Below, piece after piece: positions 24,092-31,802 of a DNA stretch of 37,314 nucleotides. Location of the stretch: assembly GCA_944389925.1 (NCBI GenBank), contig CALXOD010000010.1, positions 1 to 37,314 of the forward strand, written 5' to 3'. A model generated the notes under the pieces. That model was not told the origin of the DNA. It was given only the letters and a program-made list of their open reading frames with translations, and searched no databases. This DNA is from an uncultured Victivallaceae bacterium. GTDB taxonomy: Bacteria > Verrucomicrobiota > Lentisphaeria > Victivallales > Victivallaceae. Position numbers and translations under genes: made by a program. The stretch's first letter is position 1; the number at the start of each line of letters is the position of its first letter.

Positions 24092-25117
24092 TCACTTGCT
24101 GAGTTTGCCGGTGGTCATGTAGGCCACCTGTTCCCGGCGCACCTCGTACCGCAGCGGTTCGCCGCGGAACCGACGGTCGATTTCCGTAAGGATCGTACTG
24201 ATGTAATTGTACCGACTGGGATAACCGGCGTTATGCGGCGTCAAAATCACATTCGGCATAGACAACAGCGGACTGTCATCCGGCAGCGGTTCCTTATGAT
24301 ACACATCCAGTACCCCGGTAATCCGCCCCTTCGACAATTCGTCATAAAGTGCCTGTTCCTGAATCAGATGGCCCCGTCCCGCATTGACCAGCACCGCTCC
24401 GTCCCGAAGCAGAGCCAGACGCCGGGCATCGAGTTTCCCGAAGGTCTTGTCGCTCAATCCAGCCAGTGTAAACACCACGTCGCTGCGCGACAGGAGCTCG
24501 TCCAGTTCCACCAGTTTCACGCCACGCCGAGCCGCTTCTTCTTCACTCATGTGGCTGCTGTTCACCAGAATTTCTTCCGGGAAAAGCGGCTGCAGCATGG
24601 ACACCAGATGGGCCGCCACCGCGCCAAAGCCCCAGATCCCGACGGTCGCCGCTCGGAAAGAAGAACATTTGCTGCGTCCCGGGAAATCCGGTTTCCGGCT
24701 GCCCCCGAAGCAGGTGTAACTCATCACATTCCGCCGTCCCATCAAGCCGCCGAGCAGACACCATTCAGCCACCGCGTGCGCCATGTCGTCGTTGGCGGAA
24801 ACCAATTTCGCACCGGAATCAAAGAGTTCCGGAGAAACATAATCCGCCACGGATCCGGCAGCATGCCCCACAATCTGCAGATTCGGCGTCCGTTCCAGAA
24901 TGCCGGCGTCGATACGCGGCGAACACCAGGTCGTGATGATCGCATCGCTGCCGGCCAGAAAATCCCGCCACACTTCCGGCGTTGCTTCCGCCTCTGAAAA
25001 ATCCGGAATCTCCACCTTGTAGTTCAAGCGCCGCAGAGTCGCCTCACTCTCCCGGCCCCAGAGTTCCGGGAAAAATACTTTGTCCCGGGTCCCCGCATAA
25101 GTGATCTTTTTCGTCAT
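24092..25117 (-). CDS. D-isomer-specific 2-hydroxyacid dehydrogenase
   Basis: This NAD-dependent enzyme reduces a 2-keto acid or oxidises a D-2-hydroxy acid. The 341-residue protein has an N-terminal substrate domain, the nucleotide-binding loop GIWGFGAVAAHLV, the catalytic Arg in LVNAGRGHLI, the Glu in VYHKEPLPDDSPL, and the His in LTPHNAGYPSRYN. The glycine loop, Trp-Gly-Phe-Gly-Ala-Val-Ala, departs slightly from the usual Gly-x-Gly-x-x-Gly. The first ATG at 25123 is only 2 nt after AAAGGA; the second, at 25117, has normal spacing and is taken here. The substrate is unknown: phosphoglycerate and hydroxypyruvate reductases share this fold. It is 28 bp after the amidohydrolase gene in the ten-gene run. 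Confidence 0.9.
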   Translation of the reverse strand: MTKKITYAGTRDKVFFPELWGRESEATLRRLNYKVEIPDFSEAEATPEVWRDFLAGSDAIITTWCSPRIDAGILERTPNLQIVGHAAGSVADYVSPELFDSGAKLVSANDDMAHAVAEWCLLGGLMGRRNVMSYTCFGGSRKPDFPGRSKCSSFRAATVGIWGFGAVAAHLVSMLQPLFPEEILVNSSHMSEEEAARRGVKLVELDELLSRSDVVFTLAGLSDKTFGKLDARRLALLRDGAVLVNAGRGHLIQEQALYDELSKGRITGVLDVYHKEPLPDDSPLLSMPNVILTPHNAGYPSRYNYISTILTEIDRRFRGEPLRYEVRREQVAYMTTGKLSK

Positions 25118-25145
25118 GTTCATTTCCTTTCCGATGTTTCTTCAC

Positions 25146-26663
25146 CTATTTTTCAGAATGTCTTTCTTTCATTAACCACCGTGCCGCCAGACGGGTCTCG
25201 TCAAATGCCCGGAACGGATATTCACTCCCGCAAACCAACCGATCACGCGCTCCTTGCCGACACAATTCCGGCAACCGTTCTTCCCGGTCAGTCAACCGGG
25301 AATACTCCAGCCGCCAGTTTCCCCCCGCCGGCAGAAGCGCCAGCAAATCCTTCGTCACCTCCATCCCCTGAATCACCAGCGGACAACCGGACAACTCCCC
25401 GGCAAATGCCGCCAGTTCCCCCGGCATCACCGGACGTGGTTCCCACCCGGAAGGACGAAATCGGTAATCCTCCACCGCAGCATTAAGCCAGACCGGCAGC
25501 CCGCTCGCCGCCAGCGCCGCACGAAATTCCGCAAACTCCGGTGCATCCGGCCGCCACGCATGAACATACGGCGATATCCATAAGCCCCGGAATCCATCTT
25601 TGCGCGCAGCAGCCAGCACTCCGCGCCAGCCGGTCTGCCGGGGATTGATCGCTGCCAGCGGCACGACTCGAGTCAAACCGGCGCATCCGGCCAGAAATGC
25701 CGCATTCACCCGATGCAGATCCTGCCGTCGGAAACTATCCAGCGATACGGCATAAGCACACCGCACGCCATGCCTGATCAATAGTTTCTCCAACGCTTCC
25801 GGTGTCACGCCGGAACGCCCGTCCAACGGCGAATCGCCGCAGAAGACAAAATGTTCCTCCCCCTCGTCCGGCAATTCGCGCCCCCCTTCCGGAGGTTCCG
25901 GCAGTATCGCCTCTCCTCCCGGAGGCAAATGGAAAATGCGTTCGGCATTGCCGTTCAAGATCAATGCCCTCGCCTCAGCCGACATTTCGGCAAACCACAC
26001 CTTCGCCAGCTGCGAACCAAAACTCCGACCCGGCGCATCCGACCCCCACAGCAATCGTTCCGGCCCCAGTTGCGCCAACGCCGCCTCCACCATGCCTGCG
26101 GCAGGATACCCTCCACACACATCCCAATACACATTATCCGGCAAATCTTCCGCCAACGCCAGGGTACTGCGCCAATTCCCACCAAGGTGTGCTCCAATCA
26201 GAGTGCATTCCGGCGCCATACGCGCCAATTCCAGAAAACGGGCGGCATCCAGTTCCCCCCGCAACAGCGCGTCCGTACGGCTGAAGGTATGCACGAGCAC
26301 CGGCAACCCCTGCCGGGCGGCCAGATGCAGAATTTCTGCGGCCCGGTCCAGGCGGTTCGCTTCATCCCGAAGCGAAATCCAGAGTTTGACACCTACCGCC
26401 CCCTGCTGAACACACCGCAGCAACTCCTCTTCCGCCGAATCCAGTTGCGGATTCACATAAGCAAGAAAAAACACCCGTCCCGGCGCTCCTGCTGCAAATG
26501 CCGCCGCCCGATCATTCCCCGCCCGAATCGCATTTTCCTCCGGAAACTCAGACCAGTCCGCCAGATCGGAAACAATCAGCCGCCCAATGCCACAATGCGA
26601 CGCGGATGCCAGCAACCGCGCACCATTGTCCCCCATCAGATGCACATGCATGTCGGTAATCAT
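25146..26663 (-). CDS. Duplicated amidohydrolase-2 family protein, second half degenerate
   Basis: The first 245 residues form a complete amidohydrolase-2 (TIM-barrel metal hydrolase/decarboxylase) domain: Asp4-Met-His6-Val-His8, Lys93 in GVKLWISL, His125 in PVLVHTF, His159 in IGAHLGG, and Asp209 in LLWGSDAPG. Residues 271-505 repeat the same order with the metal ligands lost: FCGDSPLDG in place of the His-x-His motif, GLWISPY in place of the Lys segment, PVWLNAA in place of the His125 strand, VIQGMEV in place of the His159 loop and LVCGSEYPFRAF in place of the Asp209 strand. A Pro/Glu-rich linker (about 248-270) joins them. This looks like an active domain fused to a pseudo-enzyme. Its start overlaps the aminotransferase stop by 4 bp. 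The substrate is unknown. Confidence 0.85.
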   Translation of the reverse strand: MITDMHVHLMGDNGARLLASASHCGIGRLIVSDLADWSEFPEENAIRAGNDRAAAFAAGAPGRVFFLAYVNPQLDSAEEELLRCVQQGAVGVKLWISLRDEANRLDRAAEILHLAARQGLPVLVHTFSRTDALLRGELDAARFLELARMAPECTLIGAHLGGNWRSTLALAEDLPDNVYWDVCGGYPAAGMVEAALAQLGPERLLWGSDAPGRSFGSQLAKVWFAEMSAEARALILNGNAERIFHLPPGGEAILPEPPEGGRELPDEGEEHFVFCGDSPLDGRSGVTPEALEKLLIRHGVRCAYAVSLDSFRRQDLHRVNAAFLAGCAGLTRVVPLAAINPRQTGWRGVLAAARKDGFRGLWISPYVHAWRPDAPEFAEFRAALAASGLPVWLNAAVEDYRFRPSGWEPRPVMPGELAAFAGELSGCPLVIQGMEVTKDLLALLPAGGNWRLEYSRLTDREERLPELCRQGARDRLVCGSEYPFRAFDETRLAARWLMKERHSEK

Positions 26664-27868
26664 AACTGCTTCAAAGCTCCATCCATTCGCGCCAATGCCT
26701 CGTCAATGTCGTCATCGGTATGGGAATAATTGACATAACCGCCGTTATATAACAGAACCCCTGCCCGAAAAAATGCACGCATAACCCGTTCCCGAACCTC
26801 TTCATTCCCAGCTTCCCACTGGAAAAACCGCACCGGATCCAGCCCCGCCGTCCGTACAGGAACTCCATAATGCCGGAATAACGCATCCACGCCGTCCCAC
26901 ATCCGCTTTCCCATCCGCCACAGATGGCCGATCACGTCATGATCCCGGTAAAATGCCAGAACCGCCGATCCCGCCGCCAGCGACAAAGTTTCCCCGCCAT
27001 GCGTGGAAGAAACGATCGCCCGTTCCAGCACCGCCATTACTTCCCGCCGCCCTCCGTAGGCCGACAACGGCATCCCGTTGGCAATTCCCTTGGCAAAAAC
27101 CGCCAGATCAGGACGCACCTTGAAATATTCTCCCACGCCACCGTGGGCCAGCCGGAATCCGGTCACGATTTCGTCAAAAATCAAAAGACAACCATGCCAG
27201 TCCGCCAAACGCCGCAATTCCGGATAAAACGTCACCCCGGCCGCAGCCCCCGGATAATCCATAGCCACTGCAATCGCAGCCACTTCACCGGCATGACGCT
27301 CCAGCACCGCGGCCACCTCGTCCGCCCGGTTCCACGGCAATGCCGTATGCAACTGCGCCAACGCCACCGGCACTCCGCAGGGCACCGCCACAGCCGGACG
27401 CCCCGGCAGAACCGCGGCCCCACCGGCCAGACTGTTCAGCCAGCCGTTGTAACCGATTTGGATAATCCGGTCCCGTCCGGTATAGGCTCTCGCGATTTTG
27501 AAACACGCCGCCATCGCTTCCCCACCGGTTTTGAGAAAGCGCACCTGTTCCAGCCACGGCACCAGAGACGCCAGCAGTTCTGCTGTCTCCGCCTCCAGAG
27601 GATGGGGCGCACTGAATAGAATTCCATTCTCCAACTGTCGCCGGATAGCCGCATCCACTTCCGTAAACGCATACCCCAGTGTCACCGGCCCCAACGCATT
27701 CTTGAAATCGATGAACTCACGACCGTCCGCATCCCAGACCCGGCAACCGCGTCCACGCACCAATACCGCCGGCTCCTCCGGCGGCCACACCACCGCTTTG
27801 GAACAGGTACTGCTTCCCCACGGCATGATCTGCCGCAACCGTGTCAAATAGTCCTGATTTGCGCTCAT
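26660..27868 (-). CDS. Class III aminotransferase, glutamate-1-semialdehyde aminomutase-like
   Basis: This PLP-dependent transaminase or aminomutase has 402 residues. It has the family segments FLKTGGEAMAACFKIARAYTGRD, LLIFDEIVTGFRLAHGG (PLP ring Asp) and LAVFAKGIANGMPLSAYGG (PLP-binding Lys), and is closest in style to HemL. It is shorter and differs from true HemL in the GYNGW region, and nothing else for haem synthesis is nearby, so a different amino-sugar or keto-acid substrate is likely. The frame is open to 27907, overlapping the LD-carboxypeptidase; the ATG at 27868, with GGAG 10 nt upstream, is the sensible start and lies 7 bp after that gene's stop. It overlaps the amidohydrolase by 4 bp, so the two are probably functionally coupled. 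Confidence 0.87.
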   Translation of the reverse strand: MSANQDYLTRLRQIMPWGSSTCSKAVVWPPEEPAVLVRGRGCRVWDADGREFIDFKNALGPVTLGYAFTEVDAAIRRQLENGILFSAPHPLEAETAELLASLVPWLEQVRFLKTGGEAMAACFKIARAYTGRDRIIQIGYNGWLNSLAGGAAVLPGRPAVAVPCGVPVALAQLHTALPWNRADEVAAVLERHAGEVAAIAVAMDYPGAAAGVTFYPELRRLADWHGCLLIFDEIVTGFRLAHGGVGEYFKVRPDLAVFAKGIANGMPLSAYGGRREVMAVLERAIVSSTHGGETLSLAAGSAVLAFYRDHDVIGHLWRMGKRMWDGVDALFRHYGVPVRTAGLDPVRFFQWEAGNEEVRERVMRAFFRAGVLLYNGGYVNYSHTDDDIDEALARMDGALKQL

Positions 27869-27875
27869 TGTTCCG

Positions 27876-28751
27876 TTACTCCAGCTCCACCAGAATTTCC
27901 TGTCCAAAGGAAAAAGACCCGATACGTTCTCCGTGACTGAATGGAAATCCTGCGCCTACCGGCCCCTCCGTCCATCCCAATGCCCGCCGGAACAGAACCT
28001 TCAGCGCATCCGGTTCGCCGCAATTAAGAAACCCGCCGAAAAGCACTGCCGCACAACCAGCAAAAAAACCGTTCTGCTCCAGCTGCGTCAGATAGCGATC
28101 CACCCGGTAAACCGCTTCGTTCAAATCCTCAAACACTACAATCCGCCCCCGTGCAGACGGAAGAAAACCAGTTCCGCATAAGGACGCCGCCACCGCCAGA
28201 TTGCCCACCAGCGGCCGCCCCACGGCCGTTCCGGAACGCAATACCTTCCAGCAACCGCCCTCCGGCACCACCGGTCGCCCTCCGGCCGGAGACGGAGCAA
28301 AGGCCGCGCTCAACTGTTCCATCACATATCCGTCATGCACCGCATCCGCCATGCGTCCGATCATCGGAGCCGCTACCGGTATTCCCGCTTCCCGACACTC
28401 CATCGCCCAATGCAGCGCAGTAATATCACTGAAGCCAATTATCGGCAGCTTTCGCCGTCGCAGCAAATCCCAATCCAGAAAGGGCAGCAGTTGTGCCGCA
28501 CCGTATCCGCCGCGCAAACACCACACCGCCTCCACGGTCTCGTCATGCCAGCTCCAGTGCAAATCCGCCATCCGTTCCGCAATCGATGCCGAAAGATAAG
28601 GCAATTCCGGATGTCCTGCAAATACGTGAGGTGCGATACGGACTTCCACCCCCAGATATTCCAATGCCCGGATTCCGGCAAGCGCCCTCTCCCGGGATAA
28701 CGGTCCGGAGGGCGCCGCTACAGCCACGACTTTCGGGAAAGAGTCATTCAT
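27876..28751 (-). CDS. LD-carboxypeptidase (peptidase S66, murein recycling)
   Basis: Family S66 enzymes remove the terminal D-alanine from muropeptide tetrapeptides in the cytoplasm during peptidoglycan recycling. The 291-residue protein shows VAVAAPSGPLSRERA at its start, WCLRGGYGAAQLLPFLDW, and LPIIGFSDITALHWA with the nucleophilic Ser in the GFSD context. It also has the later IVVFEDLNE (Glu) and GFPFSHGERIGSFSFGQ (His), so all three of the Ser-Glu-His set appear to be present. Some S66 members act on antibiotic-like peptides (MccF), so that role cannot be excluded. A GTG at 28760 is an alternative start. The ATG at 28751 gives the better-looking N-terminus. Both overlap the end of the pseudouridine synthase gene. 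Confidence 0.87.
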   Translation of the reverse strand: MNDSFPKVVAVAAPSGPLSRERALAGIRALEYLGVEVRIAPHVFAGHPELPYLSASIAERMADLHWSWHDETVEAVWCLRGGYGAAQLLPFLDWDLLRRRKLPIIGFSDITALHWAMECREAGIPVAAPMIGRMADAVHDGYVMEQLSAAFAPSPAGGRPVVPEGGCWKVLRSGTAVGRPLVGNLAVAASLCGTGFLPSARGRIVVFEDLNEAVYRVDRYLTQLEQNGFFAGCAAVLFGGFLNCGEPDALKVLFRRALGWTEGPVGAGFPFSHGERIGSFSFGQEILVELE

Positions 28752-29697
28752 AGTTGTCACCCGCCTTCATGCATCGCATCCATTCACGCATATCTTCCGG
28801 TACCGGGGCCCGGCAGCAGATCCGTTCCCCGGAAACCGGATGCGGAAAATCAATCCGCCATGCGTGCAGCATCTGCCGGGATGCTGGAAATGCCTCAGAC
28901 TTCCCTCCGTAAGTCCCATCCCCCAGCACCGGGTGTCCAATCGATGCCAGGTGAACTCGGATCTGATGTGTCCGCCCGGTCAGAATATCCACTTCCAGCA
29001 AGGTTCCCTTCTCCCGGCCCGATGCCATTCCATCAATCTTCCGGTAAATTGTTATCGCCTCTTTGCCGTTGCGGGAGACTACCGCCATTTTCTGCCGGTG
29101 AACCGGATGCCGTCCGATCAGGCTGACCAGTTTTTCCGTATTTTTCCGGACCTCACCGCGTACCAGCGCCAGATAGGTCTTATGCACCTCGCGCGCCGCC
29201 AGAGCGGCCGTCAGCCGAAACATCGCCTGTGGGGTTTTCGCCACCATCAGGCAGCCGGAAGTATCTTTGTCCAGCCGGTGCACGATTCCCGGACGGTCTC
29301 CCGTTTCTTCCGCCAGAGCTCCCAGTTCCGGGTAACGACTCAGCAACGCATTCACCACCGTACCGGAATCATTGCCCGCAGCGGGATGTACCACCACTCC
29401 CGCAGGCTTGTTGATCACCAGCATCCATTCGTCTTCGAACAAAATCGGAAACTCGAATGCTTCCGCCGACAGCTCCTTTTTCTGCAGCTCCGGTATTTCC
29501 AGGGTAACTGCCATGCCGGCTTCCAACGGCATCCGCGGCAGCGCGACCACTTCGCCATTGACTCGCACACCCCCTACACGGATCTGTCGCTGCAGCCAGG
29601 TTCGCGACCAATCCGGTGCCAGACGCGCCAATATGCGATCCAAACGCTCTCCGGCCAACTCCGGCCCGATTGTCCATTCACGCTGATTGCTTTTCAT
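28744..29697 (-). CDS. RluD-type pseudouridine synthase
   Basis: This isomerises specific uridines in 23S rRNA, by analogy to RluD (positions 1911, 1915 and 1917). The 317-residue protein has an N-terminal S4 RNA-binding domain (about 14-75, with GERLDRILARL and IRVGGVRVNGEVV), then the catalytic domain with NKPAGVVVHPA, the motif GIVHRLDKDTSGCLMVAKT with the catalytic Asp, and LLEVDILTGRTHQIRVHLASIGHPVLGD. Size and layout match RluD/RluC. The rRNA target is inferred from the family. Its start overlaps the lgt stop by about 20 bp, and its end overlaps the start of the LD-carboxypeptidase gene, so the three are tightly coupled. Confidence 0.92.
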   Translation of the reverse strand: MKSNQREWTIGPELAGERLDRILARLAPDWSRTWLQRQIRVGGVRVNGEVVALPRMPLEAGMAVTLEIPELQKKELSAEAFEFPILFEDEWMLVINKPAGVVVHPAAGNDSGTVVNALLSRYPELGALAEETGDRPGIVHRLDKDTSGCLMVAKTPQAMFRLTAALAAREVHKTYLALVRGEVRKNTEKLVSLIGRHPVHRQKMAVVSRNGKEAITIYRKIDGMASGREKGTLLEVDILTGRTHQIRVHLASIGHPVLGDGTYGGKSEAFPASRQMLHAWRIDFPHPVSGERICCRAPVPEDMREWMRCMKAGDNYE

Positions 29698-30445
29698 GCC
29701 GCCAGAAATAAATCAGAAAACCGATTCCCACCGGCACCAGAACCAATCCGATTACCTGAGCCGGCGTGAAACCATTCCAAAACTGTCGGTGATCTCCCCG
29801 GAAAAACTCATCTCCGAAACGCATCAATCCGTACAGTGTCAAATATCCCGCGGTGGCCATCCCCCGCTTCCCCCGACGCACCAAACACACCAGCGCGCCG
29901 AACATCAAAATATTCAATCCCGCCTCATACAACTGCACTGGATGCAACGTCTGCCCCGGATACTGTTGTGCAGGAGCGCTTCCCGCCGGATACAGCACTC
30001 CCCAGGCCAGTTCCGTCGGCTTGCCGTAACAACAACCATTCAGAAAACAGCCGATCCGGCCCGCAGCATGTCCGATCGCCAGCGCCGGCGTCATTATATC
30101 AAATACCCGCAACAGCTCCAGCCGCTGCAACCGACAATATCCCCAGATCGCGATCAGTGCCAGAAAAAAGCCACCGTAAAACACCAATCCACCGCGATCG
30201 ATGCGGATCATTCCCAGCCAGTCATTCCGAAAACTCGGAAAAAACTGAATCACATAAAAAATCCTCGCCCCGATCACTCCGGCAATCATCGCCGTCATCA
30301 CCACGCCGGTCGCCTGGTCGCTGCTCATCTTCGCTATCCGGCGATTCCAGCACACCAGTCCCGTAGCGGCCAGAAAGCCAATCGCCGCCATCACACCGTA
30401 CCAGCGAACCGCAAGATCCCCGAGCTGAAAGGCAATGGGATGCAT
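29678..30445 (-). CDS. lgt: Prolipoprotein diacylglyceryl transferase
   Basis: Lgt moves a diacylglyceryl group from phosphatidylglycerol to the lipobox cysteine of preprolipoproteins, the first step of lipoprotein maturation, in the cytoplasmic membrane. The 255-residue protein has about seven membrane helices and the family motifs VRWYGVMAAIGF, GGLVFYGGFFLAL, GHAAGRIGCFLNGCCYGKPT (the Lgt signature with its conserved Arg, Gly and Asn) and LHPVQLYEAGLN. A GTG three codons upstream (30454) is possible but only 3 nt from AGGAG; the ATG at 30445 has better spacing. It abuts the DUF368 gene. Confidence 0.95.
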   Translation of the reverse strand: MHPIAFQLGDLAVRWYGVMAAIGFLAATGLVCWNRRIAKMSSDQATGVVMTAMIAGVIGARIFYVIQFFPSFRNDWLGMIRIDRGGLVFYGGFFLALIAIWGYCRLQRLELLRVFDIMTPALAIGHAAGRIGCFLNGCCYGKPTELAWGVLYPAGSAPAQQYPGQTLHPVQLYEAGLNILMFGALVCLVRRGKRGMATAGYLTLYGLMRFGDEFFRGDHRQFWNGFTPAQVIGLVLVPVGIGFLIYFWRHEKQSA

Positions 30446-30454
30446 TCTTAACAC

Positions 30455-31504
30455 CTACTCCTGTTCTGTCACCTTTTCCCGATTGCCGCGCGCCGCAAAG
30501 TATTCCGTCGCCAGCACCAGCAGCAATCCGAATACCGCCAAACCGATTACCGCCCAGAACGATCCGCCGAATCCATCCGGCGCCACGTTGCGCACCACCA
30601 GCGGCGTCACCTCCGCGCCGAGCGACTCGTATTGCTCCAGCAGCCCCGCATCGGCCGGCAACTGCAGCCGAACCAGCGTCTCCCGGGTTTTTACGGAAAC
30701 TTCAACAATCTGCTGCCAGGGCCAGAGACGCGGCATGGATCCGACCATGAATCCGATCAGCGCAGCCACGGTCAAATCGTGCTGCCGGCGGAAAAGATAG
30801 TTGAGCAGGTGCGAAAACGCCCCCACTCCGATCACCGCTCCCAGTCCCAGCCACCATAAGGTATTCAAATTCGCGAGAGTGATCCGCCCCATGGCAAAAT
30901 CCCCCACGGCCCCCCATACATACTGATACTGTCCGAGCACCAGCAGCAGGAATGAACCGGAAATCCCCGGAAGAATCATGGCGCAGATGCAGATGACGCC
31001 GCAGAGGAAAGACACATACCAGACATTCGGCGTGCTGACCGGCACGAGGGTGATCATCGCATACGCCACGGCAGCACCGCAGATCAGGGAAACGAAGCGC
31101 CCCGGCCCCCACTGTTTCACCTTGCGAAAGACCGAAACGATCGAGGCTGCAATCAAACCGAAAAAGAAGGAGAAAGTCAGCGTCGGATGCTGTTCCAGCA
31201 GGTATATGAACAACTTGGATACCCCTGCAAAGGCCACTGCAATCCCGATCCCGAGCGCCAGCAGAAAACGCCATGGCAACGTGTTGTAAAGCTCCCGAAA
31301 ACGTCCCCGCAACAGCAATCGAAACGTATCTGCGGACGCGATTTTTCGAATGGAATCGACCAGTTCTTCAAAAACCCCGAGAATAAAGGCCATGGTTCCG
31401 CCGGAAACACCTGGAATCACATTGGCCACCCCCATGGCGAACCCGGCAAAAGTAATACGGCAATAGTCGGGAAAATGACGGCGGCACGGCTGCTGTTCGG
31501 ACAT
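30455..31504 (-). CDS. DUF368 membrane protein, PopT-like undecaprenyl-phosphate flippase
   Basis: This is a polytopic membrane protein of 349 residues with about nine helices and the two repeated signatures of the DUF368 family: FAGFAMGVANVIPGVSGGTMA (near the start) and ICAMILPGISGSFLLLVLG (about residues 170-190). DUF368 proteins (PopT) have been reported to return undecaprenyl phosphate, the lipid carrier of wall and capsule synthesis, across the membrane. That role is assigned here by family only. It heads the ten-gene run and directly precedes lgt. The GTG at 31516 is an alternative start, close to AGAGGAAA; the ATG at 31504 is preferred for its N-terminus. Confidence 0.9.
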   Translation of the reverse strand: MSEQQPCRRHFPDYCRITFAGFAMGVANVIPGVSGGTMAFILGVFEELVDSIRKIASADTFRLLLRGRFRELYNTLPWRFLLALGIGIAVAFAGVSKLFIYLLEQHPTLTFSFFFGLIAASIVSVFRKVKQWGPGRFVSLICGAAVAYAMITLVPVSTPNVWYVSFLCGVICICAMILPGISGSFLLLVLGQYQYVWGAVGDFAMGRITLANLNTLWWLGLGAVIGVGAFSHLLNYLFRRQHDLTVAALIGFMVGSMPRLWPWQQIVEVSVKTRETLVRLQLPADAGLLEQYESLGAEVTPLVVRNVAPDGFGGSFWAVIGLAVFGLLLVLATEYFAARGNREKVTEQE

Positions 31505-31647
31505 ACAAAAAAACACTTTCCTCTATTCGATGATTTTTCGCAGAATGAATGCTTCCTGCCAATATACTACTCTTTTGTGTTTTTTTCTCCCGTCAAGTGT
31601 ATTTTTGAATGGATTTTTTCAAAAAACGAGTTAGATTAAGGGCTGCC

Positions 31648-31721
31648 AACCCCGTGGTGTAATGGTAGCACAAGTGGTTTTGGTCCATTTAGCTCAGGTT
31701 CGAATCCTGGCGGGGTTGCCA
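31648..31721 (+). tRNA. tRNA-Gln (anticodon TTG)
   Basis: A complete cloverleaf is visible: acceptor AACCCCG (31648-31654) pairs with CGGGGTT (31711-31717), the D arm is GTGT/GCAC, and the anticodon stem AGTGG/CCATT encloses loop TTTTGGT with anticodon TTG. The T arm is TCAGG/CCTGG with loop TTCGAAT, the discriminator is G, and the CCA end is encoded. TTG reads CAA (Gln). Confidence 0.95.
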
Positions 31722-31802
31722 TTTAAAACATTTCAGAACCGGCGCCCCCTCCTCTCTTTCCCTCGTTCGGAAAACGCCGATTCTGTCTCAGATCAGGAAA
31801 AA

